DNA from: Pontiellaceae bacterium
GTDB taxonomy: Bacteria > Verrucomicrobiota > Kiritimatiellia > Kiritimatiellales > Pontiellaceae
Direction: 5' to 3'
Length of the DNA: 54,268 nt
NCBI GenBank assembly: GCA_016937945.1
Contig: JAFGVP010000059.1
Span: 1-54,268, forward strand
The notes under the pieces are model-generated. The model saw nothing but the letters and a program-made list of their open reading frames with translations. It was not told the DNA's origin and made no database searches. Shown here in pieces: positions 1 to 8,808 of the stretch; the first letter of the stretch is position 1; every line of letters starts with the position of its first letter. Made by a program: the position numbers and the translations under genes.

Positions 1-231
1 GGCAGGTTCTTAAATACAGCCCGTTGCGAAGAGCAAATTGCTGAAACCATGTAAGTCTCAGGTGGGAACCTTCTGCTCCCTTTTTACATTTAACAGGTCA
101 GGAGTTTGGTCTCCGAACAGGCTTTAAATTGTTAAAGATCAGATACCATGAATATAGCAGTCGGCATGCCACAGATTCCGGAGAAGCGAAAAAGCCCGAC
201 GGATTAAACCCTGAATCCAATCTTTCATTCT
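1..231. other. Leader region, no gene assigned
   Basis: I see no coding frame here. A short GGGA/TCCC stem (64-67 with 77-80) is followed by five T residues at 81-85. This would fit a weak intrinsic terminator for something transcribed from outside the window, or the 3' end of a structured RNA. I could not match it to a known RNA family. Confidence 0.25.
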
Positions 232-246
232 TTGCCGCGTCTTAAT

Positions 247-729
247 ATGGTTTCGCCTATGGAACCGATTTCTCTCTATTTTACCCTCCTGCTTGCCGGG
301 TTTGTTCTCATCGGCATGGAAATATTCATTCCCGGCGGAATTCTCGGAATCTTCGGGGCAACCGCCTGGATCGCCGCCGCCGTGGTCGGCTGGCGCTCCT
401 TCCCCGCGCCCTGGGATATGATCAGCGCGTTTTCACTTTTGATCGCCGGCCTTCTCACTTTTGTGATCTGGATTCGCTTTTTCCCGAAAAGCCGCATCGG
501 GAAAAGCCTCTCGCTGAACGAAAGCTCTGCGGATTACAAGTCGCACAAAACGCCGAATCTCCCGCTCGGATCGGAAGGTACCGCCCTGTCCACCCTGCGC
601 CCGTCCGGCATTGCATCCTTTGACGGCAAACGGTTCGACGTTGTTGCCGATGGCGAATGGATCGAAGCCGGCGAACCCGTTATCATTTCATCCACCTCGG
701 GCGGACATATCTCCGTCAGAAAAGCCTGA
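247..729 (+). CDS. NfeD-like membrane protein (short form)
   Basis: Two hydrophobic helices lie near the N-terminus (about residues 10-30 and 35-60), followed by a further hydrophobic stretch. The C-terminal ~75 residues have the small beta-barrel (OB-type) look of NfeD proteins, with phrases such as GSEGTALSTLRPSG and FDVVADGEWIEAGEPV. NfeD proteins are membrane partners of flotillins and stomatins. The floA gene two positions downstream in the same operon strongly supports the call. The short form lacks the ClpP-like serine protease domain of long NfeD. The frame opens at a TTG at 232, and ATGs at 247 and 259 are equally plausible. None has a clear ribosome binding site, so the start is uncertain. 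Confidence 0.8.
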   Translation: MVSPMEPISLYFTLLLAGFVLIGMEIFIPGGILGIFGATAWIAAAVVGWRSFPAPWDMISAFSLLIAGLLTFVIWIRFFPKSRIGKSLSLNESSADYKSHKTPNLPLGSEGTALSTLRPSGIASFDGKRFDVVADGEWIEAGEPVIISSTSGGHISVRKA

Positions 730-733
730 TTCC

Positions 734-1921
734 ATGCGTCCCGTTTTTTTAATTACAGCCTTCTGCCTGCTGACGGCCGCCACGGCCCCGGCCATTGATT
801 TTATTTCAACCAACCGCTATGAGCTCGCAAAGGAGCAATCGGTCGACACCGAACAGTGGATCTCTGCCGAAGTCATCCAGATCGACGGCACGTTGCGGCA
901 GGATCTCTTTGCGGGCGGCATCAAAGATCTTGTCCTGAACGGAATCTGTGAACAGGCCGTATGGGCCATGGCCGGAAACTCCATGGTCATCACCGGCGAC
1001 TGCCACGATAATGTTCGGCTGCTCGGCACGACCATCCGGATCGACGGCACCATTGACGGCAATCTCATGGCTGTCGCGAACGCGATTTCGATCGGAACCA
1101 ACGCCGTAATCGCCGGCGATGTCCACCTCAATGCCAACCAGATTATTCTGGAGGGATCCGTCGGCGGCTCCGTCGATCTCACGGCCACCCAGACGGCTAC
1201 CCTGAGCGGAATCATCACCGGGAATGCAAAGGTGCATGCCCATGAAATCATCCTCTCCGACAACGCCGCAAAAATCGGCGGTAACCTGACTTACATGAGC
1301 AGTCGAGAACTGATTCCCGGCGAAAACGTCATTGGAGGAACAATCAAGCGAAGCGAGCCGCCGAGCCCCTACTCCGCCGATCGACTCTATTCTCATGCCA
1401 TCTGGTTTCTTGCCGCGTTCCTGACAGGGATGCCGTTTGTCTCCCTCTTTCCGATGACTACCGCGATGGCCTCCATCCTGACGCGCAAATCGCCGTTGCT
1501 CTGCCTGCTGGTCGGATTCGTCGCTTTTTTCCTGCTTCCGATCCTTGGAGTGATCGCTCTTTCGTCAGGCATCGGGATTCCGCTCGGAGCCCTTATGCTT
1601 GCCAGCTGGGGTGCACTGGTTTACATCAGCCGCATCATTACCGGCCTGCTGATCGGCACACTCATCCTGCGGAACGGAACGACATCCGCCGGACGGATTA
1701 TTCTTTCGATGAGCGCGGGACTCGCTGTCATTTATTCCGTCACGTTTATACCGACCGCCTTCAGCCTGCTGTTCCAGCTGGTGGTCATCTGGATCGGAAC
1801 CGGCGCCCTGCTGCTGGCGCTGCACCAGAAGCGCCGCCTGATCATTCAGGTTCCCGAAGAACTCAGACAACTTGAAGCACTGAAAAATAAAACCCCTAAC
1901 ACCATGGAGGAATCCCCATGA
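734..1921 (+). CDS. Exported bactofilin-like polymer-forming protein with membrane domain
   Basis: An N-terminal signal-like segment is followed by about 200 residues of short repeating beta strands rich in IDGT.DGN and EGSV.GSV turns. This is the pattern of the polymer-forming (bactofilin-type) beta-helix. The C-terminal half carries about four hydrophobic helices (roughly residues 215-365). Ordinary bactofilins are cytoplasmic and lack signal peptides and membrane helices, so this is a membrane-anchored, probably periplasm-facing variant. It begins 4 bases after the NfeD-like gene and its TGA overlaps the ATG of floA (ATGA), so the three are almost certainly co-transcribed and translationally coupled. 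The biological role is inferred only: a membrane scaffold associated with flotillin domains. Confidence 0.72.
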   Translation: MRPVFLITAFCLLTAATAPAIDFISTNRYELAKEQSVDTEQWISAEVIQIDGTLRQDLFAGGIKDLVLNGICEQAVWAMAGNSMVITGDCHDNVRLLGTTIRIDGTIDGNLMAVANAISIGTNAVIAGDVHLNANQIILEGSVGGSVDLTATQTATLSGIITGNAKVHAHEIILSDNAAKIGGNLTYMSSRELIPGENVIGGTIKRSEPPSPYSADRLYSHAIWFLAAFLTGMPFVSLFPMTTAMASILTRKSPLLCLLVGFVAFFLLPILGVIALSSGIGIPLGALMLASWGALVYISRIITGLLIGTLILRNGTTSAGRIILSMSAGLAVIYSVTFIPTAFSLLFQLVVIWIGTGALLLALHQKRRLIIQVPEELRQLEALKNKTPNTMEESP

Positions 1922-2928
1922 TATATATCCTGATTGTACCTGTTGCCCTGATCCTGCTGGTCTTTTTCGGACTGGCCATTTCGGTGATCAACCTCTGGGT
2001 TCGCGCGCTGTTTGCCGAAGCTCCGGTCCGTATTCGCGATCTGATCGGGATGAAGCTGCGCCGGGTTCCTCCGACGCAGGTGGTCCTGACCTACATCTCC
2101 GCCGTAAAAGCCGGCCTCTCCATCAGCACCGGCATGCTCGAAGCTCACTATCTCGCCGGCGGCAGCATGCAGAACGTTGTCCGCGCCCTGATTGCGGCCG
2201 ACAAGGCCAACATTGAGCTCTCCTTCCAGCAGGCGGCGGCCATCGACCTCGCCGGCCGGAATATCATGGACGCCGTGCAGACCAGCGTTAACCCGAAGGT
2301 CATTGATTGCCCGGATCCCGACAAGACCGCCGGCGGCATGCTTGACGCCGTGGCCAAGGATGGTATCCGCCTGCTCGTCAAGGCCCGCGTAACGGTGCGC
2401 ACCAATCTCGAACGCCTCGTCGGCGGCGCCACCGAACAGACCATTATCGCCCGTGTCGGGCAGGGCATCGTCAGCGCAATCGGGTCCATGGCCTCGTATA
2501 AGGATGTACTTGAAAACCCGGATTCGATCAGCCGCAAGGTGCTCAGCAGCGGCCTCGACGCCCAGACCGCCTTTGAAATCGTTTCGATCGATATTGCTGA
2601 CGTTTCGGTTGCCGGCATCGGACAGATTGCCAACGTAGGCGCCAAACTGGAAACCGACCGGGCCGACGCCGATAAGATCATGCGTCAGGCCGAGGCCGAA
2701 GGCCGCCGCGCCATGGCCATCGCCGCCGAGCAGGAAATGCGCGCCCGCGTGCAGGAAATGCAGGCTAAAGTGATCGAAGCACAGGCTCAGGTTCCGCTGG
2801 CTATGGCCGAAGCGTTCCGTAAGGGCAATCTCGGCGTGATGGACTTCTACCGCATGCAGAACATTATGGCCGATACCGCCATGCGCGAATCACTCTCTTC
2901 GGGGGATGAAGAGAATCAGGATAAGTAA
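1918..2928 (+). CDS. floA: Flotillin-like protein FloA
   Basis: 336 residues, close to the ~331 of Bacillus FloA. One N-terminal membrane hairpin or helix (residues 3-27) precedes the conserved block around [16 protein letters not shown]. An SPFH-type core follows, containing NPKVIDCPD and [18 protein letters not shown]. An Ala/Glu-rich helical region (about 245-310) is typical of flotillin oligomerisation. FloA organises membrane microdomains and affects fluidity and the assembly of membrane complexes. The start is fixed by a GGAGG ribosome binding site seven bases before the ATG and by ATGA overlap with the upstream gene. Context with NfeD matches the usual flotillin operon. Confident family call. 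Confidence 0.95.
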   Translation: MIYILIVPVALILLVFFGLAISVINLWVRALFAEAPVRIRDLIGMKLRRVPPTQVVLTYISAVKAGLSISTGMLEAHYLAGGSMQNVVRALIAADKANIELSFQQAAAIDLAGRNIMDAVQTSVNPKVIDCPDPDKTAGGMLDAVAKDGIRLLVKARVTVRTNLERLVGGATEQTIIARVGQGIVSAIGSMASYKDVLENPDSISRKVLSSGLDAQTAFEIVSIDIADVSVAGIGQIANVGAKLETDRADADKIMRQAEAEGRRAMAIAAEQEMRARVQEMQAKVIEAQAQVPLAMAEAFRKGNLGVMDFYRMQNIMADTAMRESLSSGDEENQDK

Positions 2929-2948
2929 CCCTTTGCGGGAGAATCGTC

Positions 2949-3503
2949 ATGGACGACCTCATACCCCTGTTTATTTTCATCATTATCGCAATCGTCAACG
3001 GCGTTAAGTTTCTGTCCGGACGAAACGCGAAGCAGAACAAGCCGGCGGTGCCGTCACCGCGCAGGCCCGCCGGGCTTGACAGCCTCTTTGAGGAACTTTC
3101 CGAAAAGATGTCGCCGCAGCCCACCCGGCTGGCAGAGTGGCCGGAGCATGTTCCGAAGCCCGATTATGTCGAACAGATGAGGGCCGGCGGCGCACTGAAG
3201 AAACAGGTTCAGCCGGCGCCGGAACCTCCCGAATTCCAGATGCCGCCGGTGACCCTGCAGAATGTCGTTGCGCCGGCCATGGTCGGTCGCACGGCCAAGG
3301 CGCAGGCCTGCACCGGTAACCGCGCCATGCCCGGGCTGAAAAGCCAGTCGATTTCGCTGCCGCCGATGCTGCGCAGCGCGTCCGGCAAAACGCATTTCAG
3401 GATGAACAACCGCAAACAGCTCCGGCAGGCCATCCTTGCCAACGCCGTTTTCGGGCCGCCGCGGGCGTATGACACGGCATTTGAAAATACGATGATCAAA
3501 TAA
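2949..3503 (+). CDS. Small single-pass membrane protein, unknown function
   Basis: 184 residues. A strongly hydrophobic N-terminal helix (about residues 4-22) is followed by a basic, Pro/Ala-rich, apparently disordered middle. The C-terminal motif LRQAILANAVFGPPRAYD resembles the short conserved tail seen in some small membrane-associated hypothetical proteins of related bacteria. There is no recognisable enzyme motif. It sits 20 bases after floA and 6 bases before the phosphatase gene, so it is probably the fourth gene of the flotillin operon. A GGGAG lies upstream of the ATG. I do not assign a function. Confidence 0.75.
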   Translation: MDDLIPLFIFIIIAIVNGVKFLSGRNAKQNKPAVPSPRRPAGLDSLFEELSEKMSPQPTRLAEWPEHVPKPDYVEQMRAGGALKKQVQPAPEPPEFQMPPVTLQNVVAPAMVGRTAKAQACTGNRAMPGLKSQSISLPPMLRSASGKTHFRMNNRKQLRQAILANAVFGPPRAYDTAFENTMIK

Positions 3504-3509
3504 ACCACA

Positions 3510-4289
3510 ATGAACGAAATAACCCTGACCAATCTGCTCGACGTAGCCGTCTGTGCTGCCGAAGCCGCCGGGAATCATGCCCTGAAAAACAAACACCGGC
3601 GTTCCGAGACCAACGAAGATTTTGCCCACGACATCAAACTCGTGCTGGATGTCGAGTGCCAGAAAGTCGCCGAGAAAATCATTTCCGAGGCGTTTTCCGG
3701 TCACAGCATTCTCGGGGAAGAGAACGCGTACTCGGCCGGCGACGACACCTATGAATGGATCATTGATCCGATCGATGGAACGCTTAACTTTTCACGCGGC
3801 TTTCCCTACTGGTGCTGCTCTATTGCAGTACGCCGCAACGGGCAGGTGCTGGCCGGATGCGTGTATGCCCCGGAATTCGGAGCGCTTTATACGGCAACCA
3901 TCGAATCTCCGGCACGGCTTAACGGGGAACCGATTCAGGTTTCTGAAACCTGCAATCTGAAGAATGCACTGGTTTTCACCGGCCTCCCGAAGGATTTTGA
4001 AACCGAGCATGAGATGCACTTCGGCAAGTTCAGCCGGCTGGCCGGCGACACCAAAAAGCTGCGGATCAATGGAGCGGCGGCGCTGGATATCTGCCACGTG
4101 GCGGACGGTATCGCCGATGGTTTTTTTGAGTCCGGCATCTATATCTGGGACTTTGCAGCCGGTGCCCTGATCGCCGAACGGGCCGGCGGCCGATTCAATT
4201 CATTTCCGAATGCAGACGGAACCCACGCCGTGCTCTGCTCCAATGAACATCTTATCGGAGGCCTCCTGGCCATCCAGAATCAGGCCTGA
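3510..4289 (+). CDS. Inositol monophosphatase family protein (IMPase/CysQ/SuhB-like)
   Basis: 259 residues, typical length. The metal-binding signatures are present: GEEN near residue 70, DPIDGT at residues 86-91, and WDFAAGALIAERAGG near residue 215. Members hydrolyse inositol-1-phosphate, 3'-phosphoadenosine-5'-phosphate, fructose-1,6-bisphosphate or histidinol phosphate. The sequence visible here does not separate these. It lies 6 bases after the small membrane protein and 7 bases before the methyltransferase, suggesting co-transcription. All Asp/Glu ligands of the family appear intact, so an active Mg-dependent phosphatase is expected. Confidence 0.9.
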   Translation: MNEITLTNLLDVAVCAAEAAGNHALKNKHRRSETNEDFAHDIKLVLDVECQKVAEKIISEAFSGHSILGEENAYSAGDDTYEWIIDPIDGTLNFSRGFPYWCCSIAVRRNGQVLAGCVYAPEFGALYTATIESPARLNGEPIQVSETCNLKNALVFTGLPKDFETEHEMHFGKFSRLAGDTKKLRINGAAALDICHVADGIADGFFESGIYIWDFAAGALIAERAGGRFNSFPNADGTHAVLCSNEHLIGGLLAIQNQA

Positions 4290-4296
4290 CACCGCC

Positions 4297-5130
4297 ATGA
4301 GTAAAAAACTGAAATCCCTGCCCGATCTCCACTGGTTTTACGAAGCCTCCGTACAGAATGTGGATAATGATCTGGATGTCGGAACCCGGATTTTCAAGAA
4401 ACACCGCAAGCGCAAACCGCTGACCGTGCGGGAGGATTTCTGCGGTACAGCCAAACTGGCGGCGCGCTGGGTGGAGCGGAATAAGAGCCACGAAGCGTGG
4501 GGGATCGACTTTCATCAGCCGACACTCGACTGGGGCATCAAGTATAACGTGTCCAAACTCAGCGACGAACAGCGGGAACGGCTGCATCTGCTTTGCGGCG
4601 ATGTGCTCGAAGCCGGGACGGTGCCGGTTGACATGGCCTTTGCACTTAACTTTTCCTTCTGCGTTTTCAAGGAGCGCGCCACGCTGCTGCGCTACTTCAA
4701 ACGTGTCTATGAGGCGCTGAACAACGATGGGCTCTTCCTGCTCGATATTTACGGCGGCACGGAATCCGTCATGGCCAAGTCGGATGATGTGCGGGAAATT
4801 CCGGGATTCAAAACGCCGGAAGGAGTGAAGATTTCCGACTTTGAGTATATCTGGGAGCAGGCGGAATATAATCCCATCACCCACGAAACGCTGTGCCATA
4901 TTCATTTCAAGATTCCCGGATACGGCCCGATCAATAAAGCCTTCTCCTACGACTGGCGCCTCTGGACCCTGCCCGAACTGCAGGAGCTCCTGATCGAAGC
5001 CTGTTTTTCCAAGGCGGAAGTCTATCTCCACGATTTTAACGATGACGGCGAATCGGATGAAATCTTCCGGCGCCGGACCACCTATGAAAACGTGCTGGGC
5101 TGGGTTGCCTACGTCGTCGGAATAAAATAA
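4297..5130 (+). CDS. SAM-dependent methyltransferase, class I
   Basis: 277 residues from the ATG at 4297. The frame is open further upstream, but that part overlaps the phosphatase gene. A glycine-poor motif I (VREDFCGTAKLAARW) is followed by WGIDFHQPTLDWG, the acidic end of strand 2. LHLLCGDVLEAG is the motif II region, and VDMAFALNFSFCVFKERATLLRYF corresponds to motif IV with the following helix. LLDIYGGTES fits the post-motif strand. The substrate is unknown. It is the last gene of the first plus-strand block. No metal-binding or RNA-binding extension is visible. Confidence 0.8.
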   Translation: MSKKLKSLPDLHWFYEASVQNVDNDLDVGTRIFKKHRKRKPLTVREDFCGTAKLAARWVERNKSHEAWGIDFHQPTLDWGIKYNVSKLSDEQRERLHLLCGDVLEAGTVPVDMAFALNFSFCVFKERATLLRYFKRVYEALNNDGLFLLDIYGGTESVMAKSDDVREIPGFKTPEGVKISDFEYIWEQAEYNPITHETLCHIHFKIPGYGPINKAFSYDWRLWTLPELQELLIEACFSKAEVYLHDFNDDGESDEIFRRRTTYENVLGWVAYVVGIK

Positions 5131-5197
5131 GAGCGGCATGCAGCCCCGCCGGTGAATCCATTGCCCGTTTAAACGACGTTGTTCTGAAAGGTTTTGT

Positions 5198-6940
5198 GTG
5201 TCGGTCCTTCTGAAACTTGCATGGTTTTTCCGTCAGGAATGGCGGCGCTATGGCATGGCCTCCCTGGCATTGGTCGGGGTGGGATTGCTGACCATGATTC
5301 CGCCCTGGATGATCGGCCATATCGTCGACTCACTGGCGGATGGAACGGTGACTCGCCCGGCCCTGTACCGGCGCGTCGGCACCATTGCCGTGGCCGCCGT
5401 GGGCAGTTATATCCTGCGCGTGGTTTGGCGCATTGCCCTGTTCGGGGCCAGCTTTAAACTGGCGAACCAGCTGCGACGGAAACTGTTCATGCATTTCACG
5501 CTTCAGCCGCCGGGATTCTATCAGAAGATGACGACAGGCGATCTGATGGCGCGCGCCACCAACGATATTCGGGCCGTGGAAATGACCGCGGGAGAAGCGG
5601 TGCTCGCGCTGTTTGACGGAGCCTTTACGGGACTGCTGGTTTTAGTCATGATGACGGTGTTCATTTCATGGCCGCTGACCCTCGTCGCACTGATCCCCTG
5701 GCCGATCGTCGGCTATTTTATGTGGCGGTTCGGCCGGCAACTGCACGCCTCCTTCAAAGATGCCCAGGCGCGCTTCAGCGACCTGAATGACGATGTTCAG
5801 GAAAGCATTTCAGCCCTGCGGCTGACGCGCGCATTTGGCCGGGAGTCTGCGGAACAAGAGCAGTTCAATCAGATTGCAACCGCTGCAAGCCAGGCCAATA
5901 TGGACGTTGCCCGAACGGACAGTAAATATGATCCGGCGATCCAGCTCGGGATCGGGTTTTCATTTTTCCTGAGTGTGGCCGGCGGCGCTTTCCTGATCTA
6001 TCATGGCCGGCTGACGCTCGGGCAGTTAACCAGCTTTACCCTCTATCTGGGATACATGATCTGGCCCATGTTTGCCATCGGCTGGCTGCTTAATCTGGTG
6101 GAACGCGGACAGGCCGCCTACCAGCGCATCGAGGAGCTGCTGGCTATGAAGCCGGACATTGCTGATGAAGGGAACATCGCTGATTCCCTCAATCCGGACC
6201 TCTCCATGAACATCGATCGTTTTGCGTACGAGAACGGAAACGACATCCTGAAAAATATCCAGGTCGGCCTGCCCGCCGGCCACATGCTCGGCATTGTCGG
6301 TCATACCGGTTCGGGCAAATCAACTCTGGTGAACCTGCTGCTGCGCTTAAACGAAAGCCCGCATGCCGCCATTACACTGGGCGGTTATCCGCTATCGCAG
6401 CTGAGCCTCGACAACCTGCGTGCGCACATCGCCACCGTACCGCAAACCCCTTTTCTGTTTTCCACCACCATCGCCGAAAACATTGCGCTGGCAAAGCCGG
6501 AAGCCACGCAGGCGGAAATCGAGCAGGCCGCGAAAACAGCGCAGATTCACGACGACATTATCCGCTTTCCGGATGGATACCAAACGCCCGTCGGTGAACG
6601 GGGGGTAACCCTCTCCGGAGGGCAGAAACAACGCATTGCCATTGCCCGGGCGCTGCTGCTCGACGCGCCCGTATTGGTGCTGGATGACGCCCTTTCCGCG
6701 GTCGATGTTAAAACCGAGCAGTCGATCCTGCGGCATCTGCGCGAGGTCCGGCGCGGCAAGTCAACCGTCATGGTCTGCCACCGACTGTCCGCAGTCGAAA
6801 CCGCCCACGAGATTATTGTACTGCATCAAGGCGGGATTGCAGAACGCGGCAGCCACAACGAACTGCTGAAAGAAGACGGCTGGTATCGCAAGACATATGA
6901 CTACCAGCAGCTGGAGCAAACCGTGGAGGAAGGCCGATGA
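5198..6940 (+). CDS. ABC exporter half-transporter, degenerate catalytic site (subunit A)
   Basis: 580 residues: a six-helix type IV exporter domain (about 1-310) followed by an ATPase domain. Walker A is GHTGSGKST with Lys374, the signature is LSGGQKQR, and the H-loop reads CHRLSAVE. Walker B ends in LVLDD: Asp497 replaces the catalytic Glu. Together with the following gene this matches heterodimeric exporters of the TM287/288, BmrCD and YheIH type, which have one degenerate and one active site. Translation starts at a GTG at 5198, supported by AAGG six bases upstream. The stop overlaps the ATG of the partner gene (ATGA). The substrate (drug, lipid or peptide) cannot be told from sequence. 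Confidence 0.92.
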   Translation: MSVLLKLAWFFRQEWRRYGMASLALVGVGLLTMIPPWMIGHIVDSLADGTVTRPALYRRVGTIAVAAVGSYILRVVWRIALFGASFKLANQLRRKLFMHFTLQPPGFYQKMTTGDLMARATNDIRAVEMTAGEAVLALFDGAFTGLLVLVMMTVFISWPLTLVALIPWPIVGYFMWRFGRQLHASFKDAQARFSDLNDDVQESISALRLTRAFGRESAEQEQFNQIATAASQANMDVARTDSKYDPAIQLGIGFSFFLSVAGGAFLIYHGRLTLGQLTSFTLYLGYMIWPMFAIGWLLNLVERGQAAYQRIEELLAMKPDIADEGNIADSLNPDLSMNIDRFAYENGNDILKNIQVGLPAGHMLGIVGHTGSGKSTLVNLLLRLNESPHAAITLGGYPLSQLSLDNLRAHIATVPQTPFLFSTTIAENIALAKPEATQAEIEQAAKTAQIHDDIIRFPDGYQTPVGERGVTLSGGQKQRIAIARALLLDAPVLVLDDALSAVDVKTEQSILRHLREVRRGKSTVMVCHRLSAVETAHEIIVLHQGGIAERGSHNELLKEDGWYRKTYDYQQLEQTVEEGR

Positions 6941-8679
6941 AACCCACCTTCTTCCGACTGATCCGCTATGCATTGCAGTATAAACGCATGCTGACGGAAG
7001 CATTCGGACTGTTGCTTGTCGCAACTACGGCCAGCGTGCTGGGCCCCTATCTGATCAAGGTGTTTATCGATAACTTTTTGACGAAGGGACGCTGGGATAT
7101 GTGGCCGATCCTTGGATTGGCCGTCGCCTACATTGCCGCGCAGCTGATCGGAGCCTACACGCTGCTGGCGAAAGCCATGCGCTTTAACCGAATTGCACTG
7201 AACGTGATTCAAACGCTGCGAGAGCAGCTTTTTGCCCATGTCTTGAGATTACCGATCGCCTATTTTGATAAAACCGCCACCGGCAGCCTGATCAGCCGCA
7301 TTACCAACGACACGGAAGCGATTAAAGATCTCTACGTGAATGTGATCTCCGGGTTTGCCCAGAATACGGTGCGCATCTTCGGGATCCTGATTGCCATGTC
7401 ATTTCTGGATGCCCGGCTGATGTGGATCTGCGCGGCACTGGTGCCGATTGCCGTCATCCTGATGTTCAGCTACCAGAAAATTTCAACGCCGGTCTTCCAG
7501 CGGGCGCGCACATTGCTCACCGATATCAACACACGGCTCAATGAAAGCATCGAGGGCATGTCGGTGATCCAGTTGACCAATCAGCAGGCGGCATTCACCC
7601 GGGCATTTTCAAAAACCAGCACCGAGCACTACCACGCACGCGTAAAGAACACCCTCATTGACGGTTTGATGCTGCGCGCACTCATCGATTTTATCTATGC
7701 CTTGCTGCTGGGCGCTCTCCTGCTGGGCTTCGGCATACTGGAACTCTCCAAAACCGGCGCGGTACAAATCGGCGTCATCTATGCCTTCATCAATTATCTC
7801 GGCGGAGTCACGCAGCCCCTGATTGATATGACCTCCCGCCTGAACATGGCCCAGCAGGCACTGGTGTCGGCATCCCGAGTCTTCAAACTGCTCGACGAAC
7901 CCGAGATCCGGGACAAGAAAACGCCCTGCATTCCACAGCGCACCGACATTCAGTTCGACGTCAACCGCTTCAGTTACGATGGCAAAAAGGACGTATTGCA
8001 GAACGTGCATTTCAAGGTTCAGAAAGGCGACTTTATCGGCATTGTCGGCCACACCGGATCCGGCAAAAGCACGCTCATGAGTCTGCTCATGGACTTCTAT
8101 CCTGTCACCGACGGACAAATCAGTATCGGCGGCATTGCGCTGGACGATTTAACCGATCGACAGCGCACAAAACTGATCGGCTTTGTGCAGCAGGATGCGT
8201 TTATTTTTTCCGGAACCATCGCCGATAACATTCGCCTGGAGCAGCCGCTCTCAGAGGATGAGATTGTTGAAGCCGCCAAACAGGCGCAACTCCATGAGGC
8301 CATCATGGCCATGCCGGACGGCTATCAGACCGTGCTGGCCGACCGCGGAAAAAATCTCAGCGCCGGACAGCGCCAGCTGCTCAGTCTGGCGCGCACGCTG
8401 GCACGAAAGCCCCGGATCCTGATTCTCGACGAAGCCACGGCCAATATTGACAGCCACACCGAGCGGCTGATTCAAACCTCGCTGATGCAGCTGCGCGGCT
8501 CGGTAACCCTCATGGCCATTGCGCACCGCCTCAGTACAGTACGCGGCGCCGATCAGCTCTATGTCCTGCATCAGGGCCATATGCAGCAGCATGGCACGCA
8601 TCAGGAACTGATGCAGGTCGAAGGCCTGTACCGGCACATGTATGAACTGCAGCTTCGGGCCGATCCAACCGCGGAATAA
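6937..8679 (+). CDS. ABC exporter half-transporter, consensus catalytic site (subunit B)
   Basis: 580 residues, exactly the same length as its partner. A six-helix membrane domain comes first. The ATPase domain has Walker A GHTGSGKST (Lys377), a signature altered to LSAGQRQ, Walker B ILILDEA with catalytic Glu499, and an H-loop His in IAHRLSTVR. In heterodimers the deviating signature of one chain completes the degenerate site with the other chain. That is what is seen: Asp in place of Glu in subunit A, and LSAGQ here. The four-base overlap with subunit A indicates coupled translation and fixed stoichiometry. This is a YheH/TM288-like multidrug or lipid-type exporter by family, substrate unknown. 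Confidence 0.92.
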   Translation: MKPTFFRLIRYALQYKRMLTEAFGLLLVATTASVLGPYLIKVFIDNFLTKGRWDMWPILGLAVAYIAAQLIGAYTLLAKAMRFNRIALNVIQTLREQLFAHVLRLPIAYFDKTATGSLISRITNDTEAIKDLYVNVISGFAQNTVRIFGILIAMSFLDARLMWICAALVPIAVILMFSYQKISTPVFQRARTLLTDINTRLNESIEGMSVIQLTNQQAAFTRAFSKTSTEHYHARVKNTLIDGLMLRALIDFIYALLLGALLLGFGILELSKTGAVQIGVIYAFINYLGGVTQPLIDMTSRLNMAQQALVSASRVFKLLDEPEIRDKKTPCIPQRTDIQFDVNRFSYDGKKDVLQNVHFKVQKGDFIGIVGHTGSGKSTLMSLLMDFYPVTDGQISIGGIALDDLTDRQRTKLIGFVQQDAFIFSGTIADNIRLEQPLSEDEIVEAAKQAQLHEAIMAMPDGYQTVLADRGKNLSAGQRQLLSLARTLARKPRILILDEATANIDSHTERLIQTSLMQLRGSVTLMAIAHRLSTVRGADQLYVLHQGHMQQHGTHQELMQVEGLYRHMYELQLRADPTAE

Positions 8680-8808
8680 CAGGTTATCTTGCCGCCAACG
8701 TTCATCAAGGCCTTTCAGGTTTTATGAATCAATTCAGACCAACAGAGTATTTCGTGGATTTGTATAAAATTTTGCAGTATTTCATCCTGTAGTTTTTCTG
8801 GAGGTATA

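Noticed and set aside
1..120. Possible 6S RNA or other structured RNA end
   Set aside because: Small stems and a T-run are visible, but I could not match any conserved RNA element, so I list only an unassigned region.
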